DNA of 64,000 nt, taken from Chloroflexota bacterium (GTDB lineage Bacteria > Chloroflexota > Chloroflexia > Thermomicrobiales > UBA6265). How positions within the stretch are numbered: position 1 is the stretch's first letter; each line of letters begins with the position of its first letter. The stretch covers positions 30,067-94,066 of the forward strand of contig JAEWEG010000013.1 in NCBI GenBank assembly GCA_023389575.1, given 5' to 3'. The translations under genes and the position numbers were made by a program. Positions 57,230 to 64,000 of the stretch are shown one piece after another. The notes below the pieces were generated by a model that made no database searches, was not told the DNA's origin, and saw only the letters and a list, made by a program, of their open reading frames with translations.

Positions 57230-59650
57230 GTGTCTCGCTACGGCAACGCCTACGGTTCCCCTTATGCATCGTCCCGTTCCAGGGGCCCACGCTGGCCCTG
57301 GGCCTTCGCTGTGCTGCTGATGGCGGCGGTGCTGGCCACGAGTGGCTTGCTGGTGGCGGACAGGCTGGACGCGACCAACTCGCCCCAGGACGAGCTTTCC
57401 CAGCAACTGCCGCCGGAAGGCTCCCCATCGAACGACCTGGTTCCGGAACAGCCGACGCCAACCCTGGAACCCACCGTGGAGCCGACATCGGCGCCCACCC
57501 CGACCCAGGTGGACACCGAGGCGCCGTTGCGGGTGGCCCAGAATTGGCTGGCGTTGTGGTCGACCGGCGACTACAGCGCCATGTACGACCTCTCGACCAA
57601 GGAGGTCCAGGCCTCGACTAGCCGGGACGCGTTCGCCACGCGCTACGCCCAGATCGCCGAGGAGGCCGGGCTGACCAGCATCTCCGGAACGATCGTGGGC
57701 CAGCCCGCGCTGAACGGCGAAGTGACCGTGGACATGGTGCTGGAATCGAACCTGGTCGGGACCATCGAGGAGCGGAACGTCATTCCCCTGGTGAAGGAAG
57801 GGGACGCCTGGCGGGTGGGCTGGACGCCGTCGCTTATCTTCCGGCAACTGGGCTCGAATGGATGCATCGACTTCCAGGGAGAGATTCCGGAACGGGGAAC
57901 GATTTACGACCGGAACGGCGAGGTGCTGGCCGAGGACGCACCGGTGTCCCGAATCGGGGTGATTCCGGGCAACGTGACCGATCAGCGGCAGATGGCCGAG
58001 GCGCTGTCGCCGATCGTGAAGATGGACGCCGGCGACATCCTGGCGATGATCAACCGCGATGGGTGGGACCCGAGCTGGCTGATGACCATCACCGACCTTC
58101 CCGGGGAGCCGAACGCGGCGTTGATCAACCAGGTGCAGCAAATTCCCGGGGTGGTGGTGCAGGCGGCCGAGGCCCGGTATTACCCGCAGGGCGCGCTGAC
58201 GGCGCACATCACCGGCTGGGTGAGCATGGCCACCGAGGATGACGTGCTCAACGACGAGACCGGCTCGGTGCATCCGAACGAGATGGTCGGCCGGGCGGGG
58301 CTGGAGTATGGCGCCAACGAGTTGCTGGCGGGCAAGCCGGGTGGATCGCTGAACGTGATCGACTGCGAGAACCGGGCGGTGAAGAGCCAGATCGCGTCCA
58401 GCGAGGGCACGCCGCCGCTGGACATCTACACGACCATCGACCTGGAACTGCAACGTCAGGTTGACGCGGCGCTGACCACCCAGGAGTCGGACAACGAGCG
58501 GGACGGGCTGCGGAGCGCTGGCGTCTTCATCGACCCGCGGACCGGTGAGGTGCTGGCGATGGTGAGCCATCCGACCTTCGACCCGAACGACGCGGTGAGC
58601 AACACGTATACCGAGGAGGAGCTGGAGCTGCTCAACGATTCGCTGTTGCGACCGCAGGCGAATCGGGCCACTCGCGAGGTGTATCCGACCGGTTCCATCT
58701 TCAAGTCGATCACAACCGCGGCCGCCATGCACTATCTCGATTACACCGGCGATACACCGATCGATTGCCCGGCGAGTTTTTCGATCGGAAACCAGCAGTG
58801 GAACGACTGGGTGGTGGAGAACAATCTCCAGGCCCAGGGCATGCTGACCCTCCATTCGGGGCTGGTGCGCTCGTGCAACACGGTGTTCTACCAGCTTGGC
58901 GCCGAACTGGACAATCACGACCCGAACGCATTGCCCGATATGGCTCAGGCGTTCGGGCTGGGGCAGGCGACCGGGATTCCGTACTATCCGGAGGCCGCCG
59001 GGACCATCCCCAACCCACAGTGGAAGCTGGACGTGGTCGGCGACGGCTGGGCGACGGGCGACGCGGTGAACCTGGCGATCGGGCAGGGGTACATGACGGC
59101 GACGCCGCTTCAGATGGCCAACGCGTACGCGGCGATCGCCAATGGTGGGGACGTGCTCCAGCCATACATCGTCGACCGGGTGCAGTCGCCCGATGGGGTG
59201 CTTACGCAGGTTGGCGAGCGAACGGTGATTGGTGAGCTTCCGTTGACCGACCAGCAGATCGCCGAGATCCAGGCGGCGCTTGCCGAGCAGACCCATAACC
59301 CGCAGGGAGTGGGATCGAACAAGGTCTTCGGCGACATGGACTGGCCGGTTTCGGGCAAGACCGGCACCGCCCAGAACGAACTCGATGGATCGGACAAGCC
59401 CCACTCGTGGTTCGCGGGGTATGGCGGCGAGGGGGACGAGGCGACGATCGCCTCGGCGGTGCTGGTCGAGAACGTGGGCGAGGGCGTGACGTATGCGGCG
59501 CCCGTTACCCGGCAGGTGCTGGACTGGTATGCCGCCAGCGACCTGGCCGAAGGTGGAACCTCGACGAGCCAGGAAAACAACGAAAGCCCGGTAACCGCCG
59601 AGGCGACGCCCCCGGCGGGCCGCAAGGGTGAGTGGATCGCCGGGCCATAG
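57230..59650 (+). CDS. Class B penicillin-binding protein (PBP2a/MecA-like domain order)
   Basis: An 806-residue peptidoglycan transpeptidase. A short cytoplasmic tail, one membrane helix (residues 23-43) and a Pro/Thr/Glu linker are followed by an NTF2-like domain (about 105-215), a dimerisation region and the transpeptidase. Catalytic motifs: S489-I-F-K492, S548-C-N550 and K710-T-G712. GTG 57230 with AAGGAT upstream is chosen; the frame from 57053 adds Cys-rich residues without homology. The NTF2-like domain is as in MecA and related monoderm proteins. It stands alone and has a terminator. Confidence 0.92.
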   Translation: MSRYGNAYGSPYASSRSRGPRWPWAFAVLLMAAVLATSGLLVADRLDATNSPQDELSQQLPPEGSPSNDLVPEQPTPTLEPTVEPTSAPTPTQVDTEAPLRVAQNWLALWSTGDYSAMYDLSTKEVQASTSRDAFATRYAQIAEEAGLTSISGTIVGQPALNGEVTVDMVLESNLVGTIEERNVIPLVKEGDAWRVGWTPSLIFRQLGSNGCIDFQGEIPERGTIYDRNGEVLAEDAPVSRIGVIPGNVTDQRQMAEALSPIVKMDAGDILAMINRDGWDPSWLMTITDLPGEPNAALINQVQQIPGVVVQAAEARYYPQGALTAHITGWVSMATEDDVLNDETGSVHPNEMVGRAGLEYGANELLAGKPGGSLNVIDCENRAVKSQIASSEGTPPLDIYTTIDLELQRQVDAALTTQESDNERDGLRSAGVFIDPRTGEVLAMVSHPTFDPNDAVSNTYTEEELELLNDSLLRPQANRATREVYPTGSIFKSITTAAAMHYLDYTGDTPIDCPASFSIGNQQWNDWVVENNLQAQGMLTLHSGLVRSCNTVFYQLGAELDNHDPNALPDMAQAFGLGQATGIPYYPEAAGTIPNPQWKLDVVGDGWATGDAVNLAIGQGYMTATPLQMANAYAAIANGGDVLQPYIVDRVQSPDGVLTQVGERTVIGELPLTDQQIAEIQAALAEQTHNPQGVGSNKVFGDMDWPVSGKTGTAQNELDGSDKPHSWFAGYGGEGDEATIASAVLVENVGEGVTYAAPVTRQVLDWYAASDLAEGGTSTSQENNESPVTAEATPPAGRKGEWIAGP

Positions 59651-59674
59651 CGCGATTCTTTCGAGGAAGATGCA

Positions 59675-59712
59675 CGAGACGTGGGAGGCCAATGCAGGTC
59701 TCCCGCGTCTCG
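59675..59712 (+). terminator. Terminator after penicillin-binding protein gene
   Basis: CGAGACGTGGGAG pairs with CTCCCGCGTCTCG (one G-U wobble) over a 12-base loop, followed by TTTGCGTT, 24 bases after the stop. Confidence 0.65.
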
Positions 59713-60091
59713 TTTGCGTTCGGCCAGTGTGGACTGGGGTGCGGGGCGGTTGAAGCGGTGCTGGCATGGGGGATCGCCGACCCCGTGCTTTCGGTGTGCC
59801 GCCAGGAGGAGGTGTGGACCTCGCCAGCTCCGCGGAAACGCCTTCTGGAGGTCTGGCTTGGGGAATACCTATCGCCCAGTCGGAAGTCGATCTGAGGGCC
59901 CACGTGTTGCCAATGTAGGGGAGCGTGAGCGGGCATGGAGGATCCCGCCAACCGCGATGGTTGGCGTCAGGGGTGGCTGGATCGGGGGGTGAAGATAGGC
60001 TCATCCTGTTTCGAATCTGGTGGGTATATATGGGCCAGGATGTGTATACTCTTCCTGATCGTTTTGGCAGGAAACGAAAGGACTACAAACC

Positions 60092-60340
60092 ATGCCACGA
60101 ATCGATGTGATCAAGTCAACGGATGCTCCTCCCCCTCCCAAGAAGCTGTCGAAGGTAGCCAGTGAATTGCTGGCCGCATTGACCAGCCTGAAGAAGGATG
60201 AGGTGCTCAAGCTTACGCCCGATGAAGGCAAGACAGTTCGAGGCCTCAAGACGTCGGTGGGGCGAATTTCGTCCAACGCGAAGATCAAGGTGGAAAGCTG
60301 GGACGACGGCACGTCCGTGTACGTGAAGAGCGCCAACTAG
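60092..60340 (+). CDS. Small basic protein of unknown function
   Basis: An 82-residue protein without cysteine or membrane segment. It reads PRIDVIKSTDAPPPPKKLSKV, then helix-like ASELLAALTSLKKDEVLKL, then a beta-rich end (AKIKVESWDDGTSVYVKS). GAAAGGAC lies 9 bases before the ATG. It has its own strong terminator and an AT-rich upstream region with TATACT (60045-60050), so it is a monocistronic and probably well-expressed gene. The family is not recognised. Confidence 0.7.
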   Translation: MPRIDVIKSTDAPPPPKKLSKVASELLAALTSLKKDEVLKLTPDEGKTVRGLKTSVGRISSNAKIKVESWDDGTSVYVKSAN

Positions 60341-60352
60341 CTTCCAATTCCG

Positions 60353-60397
60353 AAAGGGCCCGGCGATGCATTGATGAGATGCATTGCCGGGCCTTTT
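60353..60397 (+). terminator. Strong intrinsic terminator
   Basis: AAAGGGCCCGGCGATGCAT pairs with ATGCATTGCCGGGCCTTTT over a 7-base loop and ends in a T run. It is the best intrinsic terminator in the window. Confidence 0.85.
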
Positions 60398-60824
60398 CGC
60401 GTGGATTTCGCGACTGGATGGCGACTTTTTGGATCGGGTTCTGGCCTGGATATCCGCGTCGTTGTGGCCTCGTTCCTTCTGGATGAGGTCAAGAATTTTA
60501 CGCAATGTGCATGGTGCGTGATGTGGGAAATGAGATAGTGATCCGATCTGTTGGCGATGGGCGTCGCCTTGGGTGGCTTCATGGGTTGTGAAGGCGCTGT
60601 TTTTCGGTCTCGATAATCCATCCATTCAGCCGCTGGAGGATGCACATGGAAAACGTCCCGGGTGGCCGGATTTTGATCGAGGCAATCGGCGCGGCCTCGT
60701 GAATGATCGCGGACCGAGATGGTGATGGCATGGATCGTCCATGCGTAGGGATAGTCATCGCGAGGCGGGATAGGGAATGGGCGGGGTCGAGGTGAGTCGA
60801 CCCCGCCGCGGGTACGCGATGCCG
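60398..60824. other. Intergenic stretch
   Basis: About 430 bases with no convincing gene. It contains a short dyad GCATGGA-TCG-TCCATGC (60728-60744) and the hairpin at 60781-60806 that may end the giant minus-strand gene. No RNA gene recognised. Confidence 0.4.
60781..60806 (-). terminator. Hairpin terminator of the second giant gene
   Basis: GCGGGGTCGA and TCGACCCCGC form a perfect 10-bp stem with a 6-base loop, 18 bases beyond the stop codon of the minus-strand giant gene. There is no T tract. Confidence 0.5.
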
Positions 60825-63800
60825 TTATTGGCGGTTCGCCTGTTGCCGTTCGGATTCGGGGATGTTGTAGAAGATGCAACTGAACCTGTACGGGAAATGC
60901 TGCTCGGGCTGCACCGTGATCATGCCATCGATGGCCGGCGCCAGGACGTACTCGAAATCCTGGGCGTCTCCCGCGACCACCGGGAAGCTGACGCACCAGA
61001 CGGTGGGTTCGCCGAAACCTTCCGGAGTGTCCTGCTGGATCTGGATCGTGCCGTCGCCCAGGTCGACGAAGTCCCACCGGATGACGCCCAGTTCATCGGT
61101 CTCGCCTTCGAGCGTTCCGCCATCGTTGGTTAGGGAGACCGGTACGCCGGCCAGGGTGTTGGCGCCGCATTCATTCTCGTTGTTGCCAGACCAGTAGTTG
61201 TCGGTGGGGTTGAGGCCCTCGGGACAGGCCACCGCGCGAACCGAAATCCAGTGCGACGTGCCGATGTTGAAGAAGTCGCAGGCGTAGCTGGTGTTGGGAA
61301 CGGTGATCTCGCCTTCGACCACGCCGCCTGGCGACGGGACGAACTCGGGGAAACCATCGTACACAGCGCCCTCGTAAAAGGCGGTCCACCCGCAGGAGGT
61401 GATTGGCTCATCGTAACCATCGGGCACGGTTTCCTCCAGCGTGAACGGGCCGAGAGGCACATTGTCCCAGGTGGTCCAGCCGCCAGCCGTCGCGCTGGTG
61501 CTGGCCCCGTCGTCGTTGGTGAGCGTGAACTCGACCGGCATGGCGGAGAGCGTGCAGACCGACTTCAGGTAGTCCAGGTCCTGGGAGGGGTAGGTGCTTC
61601 CGGGACAGAGCCACTTGCGGGCGGTGAGACCGTTGGTGAGGTCGGCCTCGATGGCGAGGCTGTCGATGCCGGGCGTCTCGGTTGGATTGGCCTGGAAACC
61701 ACCGGGACCATCCGGCGCTTCGGTCGGGTTCGCCTGGAAGTCGTCGATCGCGACTTCGGCATTGAAGAAATGGCAGACGAAGTGCGTGTTAGGCACGCTG
61801 ATTTCTCCCTTGACGACGCCGCCCGGCGACGGCACGGGCATGTGGAACGCGTCGTACACGGCGCCGTTGTGGAAGGCCGTCCAGCCACACCACGTGAACG
61901 GCTCCTCGTAGCCGGCGGGGACGGTTTCCTCCAGGGTGAACGGGCCGAGCGGCACATCGTCCCATTGGGCCTGGCCGCCGGCGGTGTCCCTGGGGAAGGT
62001 GCCGCCCGCGTTGGTGAGCGTGAACCCCACGGCGGCATCGGACAGCGCGCATCGTTCGAACAGTTCCAGCAGGTGGAGGGAGCGATCGATACCGGCCGGG
62101 CAGAGCCACTTCCTGGCCACGAGCGTGTTGGTGGTGTCCTCGGCGGCGGCGTAGCTGCCCGGCTGCAGTGGCATGTTGTACATCGAGCAGGTGATATTGG
62201 TGGTCGCGATGTCCTGGACGTCAAGCGCGTTGGGGATACCCAGGTCGAACTGGCCATTCGGGGCCGGCTTGAAGAAGGATAACGTGCCGAAGATCAGGTT
62301 CCCGTCCTCAGGGTAGGCAATCAGGAGGCAGACGACGATGGGGTCGCCGAATCCGCCGGGTATCGCCTCCTGAATGGATATCGGGCCGACTGGCAGGCCA
62401 TCCCACTGGGCCTGGCCGCCGGTGATCGGCTTGGTGGAAGTGCCGTTGGCATGGGTGACGGTGACCTGAACGCCATCGAGCGTGCTTGTGCAGACCTCCC
62501 CGTACTCGCCGCTGTTGAGATCGAGGGACGTTCCGAACGGGCAGACGTGCTTGCGAACCAGGAGCGTCGACTGTCCACCGCCGCCCTGGGGGTTGGCGAC
62601 GCCGCCAGGTCCGGTGCCGACCTGGCCGGTGTCCTTGATGTTCATCCAGTAGCAGACGTATTCGAACATGGTGTCCGGGAACGTGCCGGAGACGGTTCCG
62701 CCCGTCGCCGTTTGGAGCGCGGGATGCTGGACACCGCCGCCAGGGGATTCGGTGAATCCGCAGAAAACGATCGGGTCGGTGTAGCCGGCGGGCAGCGTTT
62801 CCTGGATGTCGAACGCGCCCGGGTTGACGCCGGTCCACTGGACCTGGCCACCGGCGGTGGTTCCATCCCGGGGCCCGTCGGCTTCGTTGAGCGTGAACTC
62901 CACGCCGTCGTGGTGCTGGGGACAGAGTTCGAGGTAGTCGCTGAGCGCCGCGTCTTCCACGATGCCGAGTGGGCAGTCGCGCTTGATGACGCGGACCGTG
63001 CCAGTGGTGGGGATGGCCTCGTCGTCGATGCCTGGCACGGCGGTGGGGTTCGCCTGGAAGTCGTCGATGCCGGGGGCCTCGGTGGGGTTGGCCTGGAGGT
63101 CATCGATACCGCCCTCGATGTTGAACCAGTCGCACATGTATTCGGTGTTGGGAATGGTGATGGCGCCTTCGACCACGACGCCAGCGAGAATCACGAGCTG
63201 GGGGAACGCGTCGTAGATGAAGCCGTCGTATTCGGCCCACCAGCCGCAGAACACCACCGGTTTGCCATAGCCCGCCGGAACTGACTCGGCGAGCTCGAAC
63301 TCGCCAAGCGGGATGTTGGACCACCGGGCGAACCCGGCGCTGGTGGATTGGGTGTCATCGCCATTCGCGTGGGAGAGCGTGAATTCGACCGGAAGGTACA
63401 GGAGCTCGCACACGCGCCAGTAGTAGTCCTGATCCTGGGTTTGGAGGGTTCCTTCCGGGCAGGTCCACTTGCGAACGAGAAGGTTGTTGGTGAGCGATTC
63501 GGCGTCCGTGAAGCTGCCCGGCCCCGACTGGGTGTTGAAGTAGTGGCAGGTGTAGTGGGTGTTGGGGATGATCACCTCGCCCTCGACCAGCCCGTCCGCG
63601 GATGGGACCTGCTGGGAAAACGCATCGTAGGCGACGCCTTCGTACAGGGCGTTCCACCCGCAGAAGACGATGGGATCGCCGTACTGGGCGGGGATCGATT
63701 CCTGGATGGTGAATGGTCCTTCGGAGAGGGTGTCCCACACGGCCATGCCGTCCGATATCTCCTTGGTGGACGCGCCGTTCTGGTCGGTGAGGGTGAGCTG

Positions 63801-64000
63801 GATGCCGTCGACGGCTTCGGTGCAGGTTTCGAGGTAGTACGCGAACGCCTCGCCGCGAGCGATGTCGAATGGACAGGCCCGCTTGATGACCTGGAGGTCG
63901 CCGAAGCTTCCGCCTTCGGGATTGGTCACGCTGTCCGGTCCTGGAGGAATCACGGTGCTGGTCTTGACGTTCATCCAGTAGCAGACGTATTCGAACGCCT
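60825..64000 (-). CDS. Second giant Cys-rich prealbumin-like repeat protein (5' end outside window)
   Basis: At least 1058 residues, open to the right edge; the ATG at 63974 is inside a domain (YVCYWMNVK) and is not the start. Seven complete domains of about 130-150 residues are visible. Each opens with a strand and Cys (LLVRKWTCPEG, LVARKWLCPAG), has an inner Cys after about 15 residues, GPFTLEETVPAGYEEP followed by CGW, and ends in CHFFN-type strands. Linkers repeat xIDDFQANPTEAPG. Domains 5 and 6 are most alike. No C-terminal anchor is seen; it ends PESERQQANRQ. It is related to the protein at 30.9-35.0 kb. Secretion is inferred from cysteine pattern and relatedness, as the signal is outside the window. 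Confidence 0.8.
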   Translation of the reverse strand, partial: AFEYVCYWMNVKTSTVIPPGPDSVTNPEGGSFGDLQVIKRACPFDIARGEAFAYYLETCTEAVDGIQLTLTDQNGASTKEISDGMAVWDTLSEGPFTIQESIPAQYGDPIVFCGWNALYEGVAYDAFSQQVPSADGLVEGEVIIPNTHYTCHYFNTQSGPGSFTDAESLTNNLLVRKWTCPEGTLQTQDQDYYWRVCELLYLPVEFTLSHANGDDTQSTSAGFARWSNIPLGEFELAESVPAGYGKPVVFCGWWAEYDGFIYDAFPQLVILAGVVVEGAITIPNTEYMCDWFNIEGGIDDLQANPTEAPGIDDFQANPTAVPGIDDEAIPTTGTVRVIKRDCPLGIVEDAALSDYLELCPQHHDGVEFTLNEADGPRDGTTAGGQVQWTGVNPGAFDIQETLPAGYTDPIVFCGFTESPGGGVQHPALQTATGGTVSGTFPDTMFEYVCYWMNIKDTGQVGTGPGGVANPQGGGGQSTLLVRKHVCPFGTSLDLNSGEYGEVCTSTLDGVQVTVTHANGTSTKPITGGQAQWDGLPVGPISIQEAIPGGFGDPIVVCLLIAYPEDGNLIFGTLSFFKPAPNGQFDLGIPNALDVQDIATTNITCSMYNMPLQPGSYAAAEDTTNTLVARKWLCPAGIDRSLHLLELFERCALSDAAVGFTLTNAGGTFPRDTAGGQAQWDDVPLGPFTLEETVPAGYEEPFTWCGWTAFHNGAVYDAFHMPVPSPGGVVKGEISVPNTHFVCHFFNAEVAIDDFQANPTEAPDGPGGFQANPTETPGIDSLAIEADLTNGLTARKWLCPGSTYPSQDLDYLKSVCTLSAMPVEFTLTNDDGASTSATAGGWTTWDNVPLGPFTLEETVPDGYDEPITSCGWTAFYEGAVYDGFPEFVPSPGGVVEGEITVPNTSYACDFFNIGTSHWISVRAVACPEGLNPTDNYWSGNNENECGANTLAGVPVSLTNDGGTLEGETDELGVIRWDFVDLGDGTIQIQQDTPEGFGEPTVWCVSFPVVAGDAQDFEYVLAPAIDGMITVQPEQHFPYRFSCIFYNIPESERQQANRQ

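Noticed and set aside
59692..59895. Short plus-strand frame after the penicillin-binding protein gene
   Set aside because: It starts inside the terminator hairpin and has no ribosome site or homology-like pattern.
57140..60004. 954-codon minus-strand open frame opposite the penicillin-binding protein gene
   Set aside because: High-GC antisense shadow: His/Arg/Val/Gly-rich without any domain, while the plus strand has complete transpeptidase motifs.
1..64000. CRISPR array
   Set aside because: No regularly spaced direct repeats of 24-40 bases; the only repeats are protein-domain repeats, duplicated gene pieces and one hexanucleotide run. The Cas4-like nuclease has no cas neighbours.

Overview
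The window is high-GC, gene-dense bacterial chromosome. Exported proteins carry twin-arginine or ordinary signals followed by QDASP/ATPAASP-type linkers. There are very Cys- and Pro-rich secreted proteins, many dipeptide-type ABC transporters, and a monoderm-style class B penicillin-binding protein. Together these suggest a soil or sediment Chloroflexota of the Thermomicrobiales/Sphaerobacter kind. This is inferred from protein style only; no rRNA or tRNA gene was seen.

Layout. 1-4.7 kb: LuxR/ATPase regulator (runs off the left edge) divergent from a sulfatase. 4.7-6.3 kb: lower-GC islet with a frameshifted hepT, an intact mntA and a JAMM-like protein overlapping a small ORF. 6.4-10.8 kb: MarR-MFS pair divergent from Rieske, unknown protein and amidohydrolase. 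10.9-20.7 kb: dipeptide-type ABC system with two tandem binding proteins, two permeases, two ATPases and a LacI regulator. 20.7-24.2 kb: gene debris, a small secreted protein and a PqqD-domain fusion. 24.7-29.9 kb: fragmentary phage module (portal, adaptor, head-protein C-terminus, large structural protein, zinc ribbon, holin-like protein) bracketed by two LexA/DinR-like palindromes. 30.0-35.4 kb: acetyltransferase, a 1387-residue secreted repeat protein, then duplicated fragments of the acetyltransferase and of a nuclease. 35.6-42.7 kb: DoxX, MFS exporter, an in-frame chimera of contractile-injection-system sheath, tube and AAA ATPase, a membrane protein, a frameshifted Fe-S-type nuclease, an ABC exporter and a VOC protein. 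43-50 kb: beta-propeller/cupredoxin protein, tautomerase, TlpA-like protein, three tandem nitroreductases, YceI and a zinc dehydrogenase. 50-57 kb: IclR-controlled uptake and catabolism cluster (binding protein, two permeases, DapA-like lyase, enolase-superfamily enzyme). 57-64 kb: penicillin-binding protein, a small conserved-looking protein and a second giant secreted repeat protein that leaves the right edge.

The ordinary parts describe a heterotroph importing peptides or sugar acids and handling redox stress. The IclR cluster lacks its own ABC ATPases and may borrow the pair at 17.5-19.7 kb. The unusual part is 20-41 kb, which mixes phage-derived genes, broken genes, duplicated fragments and fast-evolving secreted proteins. 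The strongest candidate for something new is the sheath-tube-ATPase chimera at 37.5-38.8 kb; next are the repeat-flanked giant secreted gene, the palindrome-bracketed phage module and the PqqD-domain fusion.
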